Below, piece by piece: positions 54,783-63,767 of a stretch of DNA of 64,000 nucleotides; within the stretch, counting starts at the first letter, position 1; each line of letters opens with the position of its first letter. The stretch comes from Methanospirillum purgamenti (GTDB lineage Archaea > Halobacteriota > Methanomicrobia > Methanomicrobiales > Methanospirillaceae). The DNA lies in the NCBI RefSeq assembly GCF_018502485.1, contig NZ_CP075546.1; one strand, 5' to 3'. A model generated the notes under the pieces. It was not told where the DNA came from. It did no database searches and saw only the letters and a program-made list of their open reading frames with translations. The position numbers and the translations under genes were made by a program.

Positions 54783-55223
54783 ATGATAGACACACTCGTT
54801 CCAACAAGAGAAGGAATCGCAACCGTACCAGCAAAATCAGATCAGGAGATTATGGAGGAGTTTAAAGTCAGGAATGCCTGGGGCCTCTATACCAGTGTTG
54901 ATCTGAAAAACTGCAACCCGGAAACCATCAGAGATGCAGGAAAGATCAGAGAGTTTGTTGTTGAGCTTTGTGACCTTATCAAGATGAAGCGGTTTGGGGA
55001 ACCACAGATCATCAACTTCGGGCCATGTGAGCGGGTAGCAGGATATTCCATGACTCAGCTGATCGAAACATCACTCATCGGTGCGCACTTTGCAAATGAA
55101 ACCAATGCTGCCTACATTGATATCTTCTCATGCAAAGAATATGCACCACAGCTCACCGCTGAATTCTGCCGTGAATTCTTTGGTGCAGACCAGGTGACCG
55201 TTCACATCGCATTCCGGGATTAA
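54783..55223 (+). CDS. S-adenosylmethionine decarboxylase (SpeD)-like protein
   Basis: 146 aa with a 30-residue N-terminal extension. The body resembles prokaryotic SpeD (LYTSVDLKNCNPE near the start, FGEPQIINFGP in the middle). The catalytic trio is present with exact family spacing: Ser97 (would become pyruvoyl), His102 and Cys117 in DIFSC. But the cleavage context, usually LAE-S-HISIHT, is here IET-S-LIGAHF. So self-processing and substrate may have changed; it could be an altered decarboxylase or an inactive homologue. It has its own strong promoter region. Confidence 0.65.
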   Translation: MIDTLVPTREGIATVPAKSDQEIMEEFKVRNAWGLYTSVDLKNCNPETIRDAGKIREFVVELCDLIKMKRFGEPQIINFGPCERVAGYSMTQLIETSLIGAHFANETNAAYIDIFSCKEYAPQLTAEFCREFFGADQVTVHIAFRD

Positions 55224-55284
55224 ACCCTCAATACCCTTTTTCTTTTATCCTTTTTAAAGCCCACCGGTTTGATCCAAAATAGAG

Positions 55285-55824
55285 TTATAAAGCCATTACG
55301 GCTTTTACAATTTTCTCTCCAAATCCTGGAGCAGCGGGAGGACCGTTTGCGGTTATTACTCGGCCATCAATGACAATTGGGTCGGGTTTATACACTGCCC
55401 CGCCTTCTTTTAATTGTGTAATCGCAGCATCGTCATTCCAGGCCGTTGCTTGTTTCCCTTTTAAAACCCCCGCTTGGGCAAGGATTGCGGAAGATAGACA
55501 TATTGCTGAAAGAATCTTCTCTTCATGGTCGAATTTTTTTACCAGGTCAATAAGCATCAGATTATTCCAGAGAAAATCAGGTGATCCCCCTCCTCCTACG
55601 ATCAATATCCCGGAATAGGGAGAAATCCCTGTCTGAATTACATCCTGAATGGTCTTTTCAATAAGGACTTTACCGCCCAGCATCCCGACCGCTAGACCTG
55701 TTCTGGTAGAGACAATGTCATACCCTATCCCAAATTTTTCAAGATATTTAATCGGTTCAGAGAGTTCTTCATCACGAAATTTCATGGGCGCAATAACAAT
55801 CAGGATTCGTTTTTCTATAGACAT
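55285..55824 (-). CDS. DJ-1/PfpI family protein
   Basis: 179 aa from the ATG at 55824 (MSIEKRI). The nucleophile elbow AICLSSAILAQAG carries the conserved Cys, preceded by the acidic DEEL region; the segment VIDGRVITANGPPAAPGFGEKI is typical. Members act as glyoxalases, deglycases, proteases or chaperones; the activity here is open. Confidence 0.85.
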   Translation of the reverse strand: MSIEKRILIVIAPMKFRDEELSEPIKYLEKFGIGYDIVSTRTGLAVGMLGGKVLIEKTIQDVIQTGISPYSGILIVGGGGSPDFLWNNLMLIDLVKKFDHEEKILSAICLSSAILAQAGVLKGKQATAWNDDAAITQLKEGGAVYKPDPIVIDGRVITANGPPAAPGFGEKIVKAVMAL

Positions 55825-55897
55825 GCTCCTCACTGAAGGGAAGTCTTCTCACAAATCAATAAAGGTATGGATCTATACCAGAAAAAGAGTAGGTTGG

Positions 55898-56332
55898 TTA
55901 TTGAATAGTATCTGAAGCAATCAGGCTGAATTTATGAGATAACAAAAGTCTGATTGCTTCTTCGACCTGGTCGACTCGTAAAATGAGAACTGCCTTGTTT
56001 TTTCCGGAGAAAGCATATGAGTATTCGATATTGATCCTAGCATCACTGAGTTTTGAGGCAATCTCAAACAGCCCGCCGGGTTCATCTTTCATCTCGACAG
56101 CGATAACATGGGTAAATGCCACATTAAATCCCATTGAGGTGAGTTTTTGAAATGCGATGTCGGGTTTGTCAACAAGTACTCTTATGACACCAAATCCTTC
56201 TGCCTCAGCAATAGAAAAGGCTAGGATGTTTACTTTCTCTTCCTGACATGCTTTTGCCAATGCAGCCAGACGACCTGGTTTATTCTCTGAAAAAAGAGAG
56301 ATCTGGCGGATCATATACTGTTCACAACTCAT
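55898..56332 (-). CDS. Tandem ACT-domain protein
   Basis: 144 aa made of two ACT domains: ISLFSENKPGRLAALAKACQEEKVNI (first) and HVIAVEMKDEPGGLFEIASKLSDARINI (second). ACT pairs bind amino acids. It directly follows a phenylacetate-CoA ligase-type gene with no gap, an association seen in other archaea, and probably makes that enzyme responsive to an aromatic amino acid or related ligand. Confidence 0.88.
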   Translation of the reverse strand: MSCEQYMIRQISLFSENKPGRLAALAKACQEEKVNILAFSIAEAEGFGVIRVLVDKPDIAFQKLTSMGFNVAFTHVIAVEMKDEPGGLFEIASKLSDARINIEYSYAFSGKNKAVLILRVDQVEEAIRLLLSHKFSLIASDTIQ

Positions 56333-57634
56333 TTAAATCAACCTCTTGTCAATGACTCGTTTTGCTTTTCCTTCAAACCGTGGAAGTGTTCCTGGTTCTG
56401 TTAATTCTACTGAAACCTGGACATTCAAAGCACTCTTCAATATCTTTTCTACATGCCTGCGTGTACGCATCAGGTCTGATATCTTATCAGAAAAGGCTTC
56501 TTTTGCAAGTTCAACCTTAATGAGCATCTCGTCAAGAGCACCTATCCGGTCAACCTCGATCATGAAATGTTCTGCAACTTCGGGGATTCCGAGGAGGGCA
56601 TGCTCTATCTGACTTGGGAAGACATTAATCCCGCGAATAATAAGCATATCATCCACCCGTCCAGAGAGGCGTTCAAGTCGTGGATGTGTCCGTCCACATG
56701 GGCACGGTTCTTCTCGTATTGCGGTTACATCACCTGTACGGTATCTGATAATCGGCAGACCGTCTTTTTGGAGCATGGTAACAACAAGTTCGCCTCGTTC
56801 CCCCGGGGGTAATGGCTCTTGTGAATCCGGATCCAGAATTTCTGGATAAATCAGGTCACCCCAGACATGAAAGCCCTGTTGATATTCACATTCACAAAAG
56901 AGCGGTCCGGAAAGTTCACTGGTACCATAGATGTCATATGCATCCACCCCAAGGCTGTCTTTTATCCGGATACGCATCTGCTCACTCCATGGTTCTGCCC
57001 CTACAACCGCTTTACGAAGAAGGGTATCATTCTTTATTGAGATCCCCATCTTTTCGGCGACTTCTCCCATGTGGAGGAGGTATGATGGAGTGCAGGCAAT
57101 TGCTGTGACTTTAAGATCCTGCATCAACTCAATCTGGCGTTCAGTATTCCCGACCGATGTTGGAAGAACTGTTGCACCAATCCGTTCTGCCCCGTAATGT
57201 AACCCAAGTCCCCCGGTGAAAAGGCCATACCCATAACTAACCTGCATGACATCTCCCCGTCCCAATCCGGCGGATGTAAGGGCGCGGGCAAGGGACTCAG
57301 TCCAGTTGTAAATATCGTTTTTGGTATAACCGACAACGGTTGGTTTTCCTGTTGTTCCAGATGAGACATGGTATCGGACGAGTTCTTCCTGCTCGCTCAT
57401 AATCATCCCATCTGGATATGTATCCCGGAGGTCTTTTTTATACATAAATGGCAGTTTGGTGATATCAGCGAGGGAGTTGATATCATCCGGATGGACTCCT
57501 GCCTCTTTCATGCGCCGGTGATAAAAAGGAGAAAAACTGTAAACCCGGTATACCAGTGTTTTTAGGAGTTTATACTGAAGTTTCTGCAGATCGGAAACCG
57601 GCATCTCCTCGATTCTTGGATCCCAGCACCGCAT
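56333..57634 (-). CDS. Phenylacetate--CoA ligase-type adenylating enzyme
   Basis: 433 aa, PaaK-size. AMP-binding P-loop-like motif SSGTTGKPTVVGYT, AYDIYGTSELSGP, YRTGD and the C-terminal hinge with PRFEGKAKRVID. The reaction would be an aryl acetate plus ATP and CoA to the aryl-acetyl-CoA. In archaea this type is often linked to aryl pyruvate oxidoreductases, so aromatic amino acid metabolism is likely. It sits between its paralogue and the ACT gene in one operon. Confidence 0.87.
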   Translation of the reverse strand: MRCWDPRIEEMPVSDLQKLQYKLLKTLVYRVYSFSPFYHRRMKEAGVHPDDINSLADITKLPFMYKKDLRDTYPDGMIMSEQEELVRYHVSSGTTGKPTVVGYTKNDIYNWTESLARALTSAGLGRGDVMQVSYGYGLFTGGLGLHYGAERIGATVLPTSVGNTERQIELMQDLKVTAIACTPSYLLHMGEVAEKMGISIKNDTLLRKAVVGAEPWSEQMRIRIKDSLGVDAYDIYGTSELSGPLFCECEYQQGFHVWGDLIYPEILDPDSQEPLPPGERGELVVTMLQKDGLPIIRYRTGDVTAIREEPCPCGRTHPRLERLSGRVDDMLIIRGINVFPSQIEHALLGIPEVAEHFMIEVDRIGALDEMLIKVELAKEAFSDKISDLMRTRRHVEKILKSALNVQVSVELTEPGTLPRFEGKAKRVIDKRLI

Positions 57635-58923
57635 TAGTCAGTCCCCCGCCTGTCAATGACTCGTTTTGCTTTTCCTTCAAACCTGGGAAGAGTACCTGGT
57701 TCCACAAGATGGACCGTTGTCCGAAGCTCAAGGACATCTCGAAGCGATTTTATCACTTTATTTTGAACTTTCTTTAAATCAGCAAGTTCACCGTGAAAAT
57801 TTTCACGGGATACTTCTACATCAATCGTCATCTCATCCATATGGTTGATCCGGTCAACATAAACCATATAGTGATTGCCTACCTCCGGGATGGATAAAAG
57901 GACATGTTCTATCTGGCTGGGAAATACGTTAATTCCACGAATAACCAGCATATCATCACTTCTTCCGGTAAACCGTGCAAGTTTCGGACCTCTGCCACAT
58001 GAACACTCATCATCCATGATCATCGTGATATCACCGGTCCGGTACCGGAGTAGTGGCATTGCCTCCTTTGTCAGGGGAGTTACGACTAATTCTCCCCGCT
58101 CTCCAGGACCAAGGCTTTCACCGGTCAGTGGATCAATTATTTCAATCAGGTACGAATCATGCCAGATGTGCAGTCCATTGTGTTCAGAGCATTCAAAGGC
58201 TACACCAGGACCATACAGTTCACTCATCCCATAACTGTCAAACGCCTCAACACCCAGCTTCTCCTCAAGTTCGTTCCGAGTCTTCTCAGACCAGGGCTCA
58301 GCTCCAAAGATACCTACCCGGAGTGAAGGGAGATCCATTTTCATCTCTGCTGCAGCCTCTGCAAGATGAAGACCATAACTTGGAGTGCAATGAATCGCCG
58401 TAACACCAAAGTCCTGGATCAGTTCAATCTGTCGTTTGGTATTGCCCGTACCGCTTGGCACCGCAGTCAGGCCTGCTTTTTCTGCACCATAGTGAAATCC
58501 GAGTCCGCCGGTAAACATTCCGTAATTTACCATATTCTGAAAGACATCATCATTTGTCAGGCCGACCATGGTCAGGTTTCTTGCAATAAGAGATGACCAG
58601 GTGTCAATATCTCCTGCCGTATATCCAACAACAGTTGGTTTTCCTGTCGTCCCTGAAGTGGTGTGAATTCTTACAACATCTTTGAGCGGGACTGCAAGAA
58701 ATCCAAAGGGGTATCCGTCACGAAGATCCGTTTTTCGTGTAAATGGAATCTTTTGGAGATCCTCTATTGTTCGAATATCTGATGGACGAATCCCTGCTTC
58801 TTTGAACTTTTTCTGGTAAAAACCGACATTCGCACAACGGGAAACTGTTTCACGGAGACGCTTTTCCTGGAGAACTTTTAGTTCTGCTGGTTTTATCGTC
58901 TCAATAGCCTCATCCCAGAACAT
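57634..58923 (-). CDS. Phenylacetate--CoA ligase-type adenylating enzyme, paralogue
   Basis: 429 aa from the ATG at 58923 (MFWDEAIET); longer upstream readings add non-family sequence. Motifs TSGTTGKPTVVGYT, FDSYGMSELYGPG, YRTGD and PRFEGKAKRVIDRR. Very similar to the next gene, with a one-base overlap, so they are tandem duplicates that may differ in substrate or form a hetero-oligomer. Confidence 0.87.
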   Translation of the reverse strand: MFWDEAIETIKPAELKVLQEKRLRETVSRCANVGFYQKKFKEAGIRPSDIRTIEDLQKIPFTRKTDLRDGYPFGFLAVPLKDVVRIHTTSGTTGKPTVVGYTAGDIDTWSSLIARNLTMVGLTNDDVFQNMVNYGMFTGGLGFHYGAEKAGLTAVPSGTGNTKRQIELIQDFGVTAIHCTPSYGLHLAEAAAEMKMDLPSLRVGIFGAEPWSEKTRNELEEKLGVEAFDSYGMSELYGPGVAFECSEHNGLHIWHDSYLIEIIDPLTGESLGPGERGELVVTPLTKEAMPLLRYRTGDITMIMDDECSCGRGPKLARFTGRSDDMLVIRGINVFPSQIEHVLLSIPEVGNHYMVYVDRINHMDEMTIDVEVSRENFHGELADLKKVQNKVIKSLRDVLELRTTVHLVEPGTLPRFEGKAKRVIDRRGTD

Positions 58924-59103
58924 AACCGTATTATCCTGAACACCCTGGAATGGATGTTTATGGTATATGGTTTGGAGGGACAAGGAATAACCCTTGTTAC
59001 ACGATAACACGCAGCACGAAACTTTCAAAACAAATAAATGAAAACCAGCGACCTGGTATCTCAAGAAAAATGATCCATTAATTTATCTTTTTTTACTCCC
59101 TTT

Positions 59104-59775
59104 ATGAATTATATGCAGGTTGTCGGTATTAACAGCAGCCCGAGGAAAAAAAGCAACACAGACCTTCTCTTATCTGCAGTATTAAGTGGTGCATCTGATG
59201 GAGGATGTGAAACAGTGCACATTGATCTCTATAATTTTGAGATTGAGTATTGCAAAGCCTGTGATACCTGTTATAAAACCGGATCTTGTGTGCACATGGA
59301 TGAGTTTTCTGATGTATATGATGTCATCCTTGAATCTGATGGTATTGTAATGAGCAGCCCGAATTATATCAATAATATTACAGCAAAGATGAAATCGTTA
59401 CTTGATAGAATGGCTGATACTGTTCACTGTCAGCGACTTTTAGGTAAGTATTCTGTGGCTGTCAGTACAGCAGGAGGATCAGGAGCACAAGAGGTTGCAG
59501 ATTATCTGAATCAGTCGCTCTTTATCATGGGTGCTTCTATTGTCGGATCTGTTGGAGTAAACCTTTCTGATGGCGAAGAATTGTTTCAAAAGGGGGTTGA
59601 TCGATCTTATCAATTGGGTATTCAGCTTGCTGATGCAATCCTTACGAAAGCAGAGTTTTCTGATCAGCAGGAAGGTCATAACGCCATGCTTGATCGGATG
59701 AAACAACTCATCTCCTTCAGAAAGGATGAATGGCCGTACGAATACACATATTTCGTGCAAAAAAAGTGGTTATGA
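59104..59775 (+). CDS. Flavodoxin-fold NADPH-dependent FMN reductase/Fe-S flavoprotein-like
   Basis: 223 aa. FMN-phosphate loop GINSSPRKKSNTDLLL, then CKACDTCYKTGSC (cysteines that in iron-sulfur flavoproteins can hold a cluster), SSPNYINNITAKMKSLLDR and STAGGSGAQE. It is likely a redox flavoprotein. A second ATG at 59113 (MQVVGIN) is possible. It abuts the convergent acyl-CoA synthetase gene. Confidence 0.85.
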   Translation: MNYMQVVGINSSPRKKSNTDLLLSAVLSGASDGGCETVHIDLYNFEIEYCKACDTCYKTGSCVHMDEFSDVYDVILESDGIVMSSPNYINNITAKMKSLLDRMADTVHCQRLLGKYSVAVSTAGGSGAQEVADYLNQSLFIMGASIVGSVGVNLSDGEELFQKGVDRSYQLGIQLADAILTKAEFSDQQEGHNAMLDRMKQLISFRKDEWPYEYTYFVQKKWL

Positions 59776-61491
59776 TCAGGCAGTTTTAATTTGTGCAACT
59801 TCCTGAAGGCCAAGCATCTCAATTCCCATCTCCCTCATTTTAAATTTCTGGATCTTACCTGATACAGTAATTGGGAAGGAATCCACAAAGGCATAATACC
59901 GGGGGATCTTATACCGGGCAATTTTTCCATCAGCATATGCACGGATCTCATCTTCGGTCAGGGATCCCCCTTCTTCAAGTTTTATCCAGGCCATGAGTTC
60001 TTCTCCGTACTTCTCATCCGGAACCCCGATTACATATACATCTGCAATCTTCGGATGCTGGTGAAGGAATTCTTCGATTTCGCGTGGATAGATATTTTCT
60101 CCGCCACGAATGACCATATCTTTGAGCCGGCCTTCGATGTGGACAAATCCTTCAGGGTCAAACGAACCTAGGTCTCCGGTATGGACCCAGCCATGCTCAT
60201 CTTTTGCCTGCCGAGTTGCGGTCGGATTGTTGTAGTAACACCGCATGGTCATATATCCTCTGGCACAAATCTCGCCAATCTCACCACGGGGGATAATCTT
60301 CTTTGTTTCTGGATCGATGATCTTTATCTCAGTATGAGGGAATACCCGGCCAACAGTCGCCACACGTTTGTCAATCGGATCACGGGTGGTTGTCATGGTA
60401 ACGCCTGGTGAAAGTTCTGTCTGACCATATACTATGACTACTTCTGACATGTGCATTTTTGTTGCGACTTCTTTCATAGTCTCAATAGGGCAGGGAGATC
60501 CGGCCATAATGCCAGTCCGAAGTGAGCGGAGGTCAAATTTTGCAAAATCGGGGTGGCGAAGTTCAGCAATAAACATGGTAGGAACACCATGAACCGCAGT
60601 GCACCGCTCGGCTTCGATGGTCTTGAGGACATCTCCAGGATCGAAAGCCGGGCCTGGGATGACCATGGTTGAACCATGCGATACACAAGCCATGTTTGAG
60701 AGGACCATACCAAAACAGTGGTAAAACGGAACAGGTATACAGAGACGGTCCTTCTCGGTAAATCCCATCCCTTCACCGATAATATATCCATTGTTTAAAA
60801 CCCCGTGGTGAGTAAGCACGACTCCTTTTGGATAGCCAGTTGTTCCGGAGGTATACTGGATATTGATTGCATCATCAAAATCGAGAGCATTTTCGCGTTC
60901 AATTAATTCATCCTGGCTGATACTATCTGCTTTCTTGAGCAGGTCATCCCACTGGTACATTCCGTTATAAGGAATGTCACCCATGAAGACCACGGTTTTT
61001 AGGAAGGGAAACTTTTCAGATAAAATGCGCCCAGGTCGTGATTCATATGCCTCAGGACATGTTTCATAAAACATCCCGACATAGTCTGATGTTTTAAATC
61101 GCCCTTGTAGGATGAGTAACTTGATTTCAGATTGCTTCAGACAATATTCAAGTTCAAATGTCCGATATGAGGGATTGATATTGACCATAATTGCCCCGAT
61201 CTTGGCAGTTGCAAACTGAACAACAATCCACTCTGCATAATTCATCGCCCAGATACCGACGCGGTCACCCTTGTTTACATCAAGAGCCATAAGCCCGCGG
61301 GCTACTTTGTCGACCGCATCCCGAAACTGCCGGTAGGTTAATCTGATCTCCTGTTCTGGTGATACAAGCGCCTCATTGTCAGGATACCGTTCTGCGATTT
61401 CATTTAGAATTTCACCGATAGTCTGCCCGAGTAGAGGAACCTCGGCAGTCCCACAGGCATAACTCAGTTCGGGAGTGGCCTTTGAATCCAT
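59776..61491 (-). CDS. Acyl-CoA synthetase, AMP-forming
   Basis: 571 aa ANL-family enzyme. Motifs: YTSGTTGYPKGVVLTHHG, VYGQTELSPG, HTGDLG and the C-terminal GKIQKFKMRE with the catalytic Lys. Full length for medium/long-chain fatty acyl-CoA synthetases. In a methanogen it may activate branched or fatty acids from the medium; the substrate is not evident. Confidence 0.9.
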   Translation of the reverse strand: MDSKATPELSYACGTAEVPLLGQTIGEILNEIAERYPDNEALVSPEQEIRLTYRQFRDAVDKVARGLMALDVNKGDRVGIWAMNYAEWIVVQFATAKIGAIMVNINPSYRTFELEYCLKQSEIKLLILQGRFKTSDYVGMFYETCPEAYESRPGRILSEKFPFLKTVVFMGDIPYNGMYQWDDLLKKADSISQDELIERENALDFDDAINIQYTSGTTGYPKGVVLTHHGVLNNGYIIGEGMGFTEKDRLCIPVPFYHCFGMVLSNMACVSHGSTMVIPGPAFDPGDVLKTIEAERCTAVHGVPTMFIAELRHPDFAKFDLRSLRTGIMAGSPCPIETMKEVATKMHMSEVVIVYGQTELSPGVTMTTTRDPIDKRVATVGRVFPHTEIKIIDPETKKIIPRGEIGEICARGYMTMRCYYNNPTATRQAKDEHGWVHTGDLGSFDPEGFVHIEGRLKDMVIRGGENIYPREIEEFLHQHPKIADVYVIGVPDEKYGEELMAWIKLEEGGSLTEDEIRAYADGKIARYKIPRYYAFVDSFPITVSGKIQKFKMREMGIEMLGLQEVAQIKTA

Positions 61492-61545
61492 TGATCTCAG
61501 GTGGGAACTCCCTGAATTTATCAGTCACGACTGATGATCATAATC

Positions 61546-61552
61546 TTTAAAT
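61546..61552 (+). promoter_or_regulatory. TATA-like box of tRNA-Trp
   Basis: TTTAAAT lies about 30 nt upstream of the tRNA 5' end, matching the archaeal box A position. Confidence 0.5.
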
Positions 61553-61580
61553 CAGCTTTCAGACTACGTATATGAGCACA

Positions 61581-61740
61581 GGGGTCGTGGCCTAGTCCGG
61601 CATGGCGACGGGCTCCAGCGGTCTTTGCATTCCGGTGCAGATGATGACAAATGGGTCTTCTGATTTGATGATGATCCGTTGGAGCACTGATGCATATCGG
61701 AGAGACCCGTCGATCGTGAGTTCAAATCTCACCGACCCCA
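61581..61740 (+). tRNA. tRNA-Trp (anticodon CCA), intron-containing
   Basis: Exon 1 is 61581-61618 and exon 2 is 61705-61740 including discriminator A. Acceptor GGGGTCG pairs with CGACCCC; anticodon stem ACGGG/CCCGT closes loop CTCCAGA, giving anticodon CCA; T arm GTGAG-TTCAAAT-CTCAC. The intron (61619-61704, 86 nt) follows position 37. A standard bulge-helix-bulge forms: helix CTCC (61613-61616)/GGAG (61699-61702) between bulges AGC (61617-61619) and AGA (61703-61705), each cut after its second base. CCA is not encoded. Confidence 0.95.
61619..61704 (+). ncRNA. Box C/D 2'-O-methylation guide RNA in the tRNA-Trp intron
   Basis: Within the intron are box C ATGATGA (61641-61647), D' CTGA (61660-61663), C' ATGATGA (61668-61674) and D CTGA (61687-61690). 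The guide before D (TGGAGC) is complementary to tRNA bases 31-36; the fifth base upstream of D pairs with C34. The guide before D' (ATGGGTCTT) pairs with bases 36-43 across the splice junction, and the fifth base upstream pairs with C39. So it predicts methylation of C34 and C39 in its own tRNA, as known for haloarchaeal tRNA-Trp (positions 34 and 39). Confidence 0.93.
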
Positions 61741-61828
61741 CCTGTTTTACGAACATCAGAGTACGCAGACCATAAGCTGCGCTGTTGATTTATAGTCTGG
61801 TCGCTGAAATATAGGGGAAGGTTATCAT

Positions 61829-63010
61829 ATGTATCTAATAGGCGAAGCCCTGATCGGCGAAGGTTCCGAACTGGCTCATGTTGACCTGATCGTCGGAGAT
61901 AAGAACGGTCCGGTAGGGATGGCATTTGCAAATGCCCTCTCACAGCTCTCTGCCGGACACACCCCTCTTCTGGCTGTAGTACGACCAAATCTGCTTACGA
62001 AACCGGCAACAGTCGTCATTCCAAAGGTCACCCTGAAACATGAGGGACAGGTAAACCAGATGTTCGGGCCTGTCCAGGCAGCAGTTGCCAAGGCGGTTGC
62101 TGATGCGGTTGAAGAAGGGCTTTTTGGCGATGTAAATATCAACGATATCTGTATTCTAGCCAGCGCTTTCCTTCATCCATCAGCAAAAGACTATAATCGG
62201 ATTTATCGGTACAACTACGGAGCAACAAAACTTGCAATATCTCGTGCATTTGAGGAATTCCCTGATGAAAAGACTTTGATCCACGAAAAAGACCGCGCCG
62301 CTCATGCGGTTATGGGCTTTAAGGTTCCGCGCCTGTGGGATCCACCATACCTTCAGGTTGCCCTCGATATTGTTGACATGGGCAAACTGAGATCAGTGCT
62401 CTCATCACTTCCTGAGAATGACCACCTGATTATCGAAGCAGGAACCCCACTCATCAAGAAGTTCGGACTGCAGGTTATCAGCGAGATCCGAGCAATAAAG
62501 CCAAACGCATTTATCGTCGCCGATATGAAGATTCTTGATACCGGTAACCTTGAGGCCCGGATGGCAGCCGACTCATCTGCTGATGCAGTGGTTATGTCAG
62601 GTCTTGCTCCGGCATCTACCATCGAGAAAGCAATTACCGAGGCACGCAAGACTGGTATCTACTCAGTCATTGACATGCTCAACGTCGAAGACCCGGTTGG
62701 TCTTATCGCAAGCTTGAAGGTCAAGCCTGACATCGTTGAGCTTCACCGTGCCATTGATGCAGAACACACATCCCATGCATGGGGCAACATAGGTGACATC
62801 AAGAAGGCAGCAGGTGGAAAACTCCTGGTCGCAACCGCCGGCGGTATCCGTGTCCCGGTTGTCAAGGAAGCACTCAAAACCGGTGCAGATATTCTTGTGG
62901 TCGGCAGAGCAATTACCGCCAGCAAGGATGTCAGACATGCTGCCGAGGAATTCCTTGAGCAACTCAATAAGGAAGAGATCGATCAGTTTAGAATTATGAC
63001 CGATTTCTAA
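61829..63010 (+). CDS. fae-hps: Bifunctional formaldehyde-activating enzyme/3-hexulose-6-phosphate synthase
   Basis: 393 aa. The N-terminal Fae domain (1-160) has the catalytic His17 (SELAHVDLIVGDKNGPVG) and GPVQAAVAKAVADAVEEG; the C-terminal Hps domain (about 170-393) has EAGTPLIKKFG, FIVADMKILDTG and the phosphate-binding VATAGGIRV/VVGRAIT. In archaea this fusion makes ribulose 5-phosphate with release of formaldehyde, captured on tetrahydromethanopterin. GGGGAAGG precedes the ATG. A long hairpin follows the stop. Confidence 0.97.
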   Translation: MYLIGEALIGEGSELAHVDLIVGDKNGPVGMAFANALSQLSAGHTPLLAVVRPNLLTKPATVVIPKVTLKHEGQVNQMFGPVQAAVAKAVADAVEEGLFGDVNINDICILASAFLHPSAKDYNRIYRYNYGATKLAISRAFEEFPDEKTLIHEKDRAAHAVMGFKVPRLWDPPYLQVALDIVDMGKLRSVLSSLPENDHLIIEAGTPLIKKFGLQVISEIRAIKPNAFIVADMKILDTGNLEARMAADSSADAVVMSGLAPASTIEKAITEARKTGIYSVIDMLNVEDPVGLIASLKVKPDIVELHRAIDAEHTSHAWGNIGDIKKAAGGKLLVATAGGIRVPVVKEALKTGADILVVGRAITASKDVRHAAEEFLEQLNKEEIDQFRIMTDF

Positions 63011-63011
63011 T

Positions 63012-63050
63012 ACCAGAACAAAAAAATGCCCAGCATTTTCATGTTCTGGT
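63012..63050 (+). terminator. Long hairpin after fae-hps
   Basis: ACCAGAAC (63012-63019) pairs with GTTCTGGT (63043-63050); after a 3-nt internal loop on each side, AAAATGC (63023-63029) pairs with GCATTTT (63033-63039) around a CCA loop. It begins 1 nt after the stop, and a T-run follows near 63074. A strong candidate 3' end. Confidence 0.6.
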
Positions 63051-63260
63051 GAAGTGGTCTGTTCAGATCATCAATTTTTTTATCCTACTGTAGCTTCACT
63101 CGGTTTTCTCCTGGTTTTATCTCCATTCCTTATTGGGTGGTGTTTCTGCATGAAGATCCAGAACCACAAAGGGAAAAAGGAATACATGAATGCCCTCACT
63201 ATACACTATATTGTTAAATCCTCAAGGATTCGAAATTTCACTTATAACAGGAGATCAAAA

Positions 63261-63413
63261 ATGGTTGAACCTTTCAAAACATCAATAACTATTTCAAAGG
63301 ATGATGCCAGGCGTTTTCATAAATATGATAGTGATCCGTTGAAATACGAAAATGACCGGAGCAAAGCCGCTGCTTGCCGGGCCCGGCAAATCGCTCAAAA
63401 TCTCAAATTCTAA
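63261..63413 (+). CDS. Small protein of unknown function, 50 aa
   Basis: From the ATG at 63261 with a strong AGGAGAT ribosome site. Sequence is charged, helix-prone and Lys/Arg-rich (SITISKDDARRFHKYDSDP). A longer in-frame reading from 63054 has a hydrophobic, non-coding-like extension and no ribosome site, so I reject it. No family recognised. Confidence 0.5.
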   Translation: MVEPFKTSITISKDDARRFHKYDSDPLKYENDRSKAAACRARQIAQNLKF

Positions 63414-63571
63414 TTCATGAATTTTGATTCTGCTGGGATACCCCAGATGTATCTATCCGATTCTGTTCTTATATGAAGTCTAAAAGAAAAACGCAATACA
63501 TTAATATTTTATCATGTGAACAGACGAGTAAGGATTCTGTACAGATTAGGAAGTAAACCGATCGGTGTGGT
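63414..63571. other. Non-coding stretch
   Basis: Together with the remnant and the flank to 63767 this is a 354-nt gap between the 50-aa gene and the ATPase gene. I see no RNA gene or clear promoter beyond AT-rich runs near 63490-63515. Confidence 0.4.
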
Positions 63572-63709
63572 GTTGATGAGGTTCATCTCATTGTTTTTGA
63601 CCGGAGACACCGGGTGTCATGGGATGAGAAAATATTTCAGGAGGCCCGTGTCTACAAAGGATCTGAAACCGAGATGGACCAGTGCTTAGTTACGATATGG
63701 GGAATGTGA
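63572..63709 (+). pseudogene. Possible BrnT-like toxin fragment
   Basis: A 45-codon stretch reads VDEVHLIVFDRRHRVSWDE and ends at a TGA (63707-63709). The DxRHRVSWDE pattern resembles small BrnT-like toxin proteins, but there is no start with a ribosome site and the C-terminal half (expected RRGR...GQT..GRYL) is missing. Weak evidence; it may be chance. Confidence 0.25.
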
Positions 63710-63767
63710 GGGGGAGTTAATTGATAGAGTTTTTACATGTTACTTCAATATATGGGGTGTTCATAAA

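Noticed and set aside
63054..63260. N-terminal extension of the 50-aa gene
   Set aside because: It overlaps the fae-hps 3' region, lacks a ribosome site and reads as non-coding; the internal ATG has a strong AGGAGAT.
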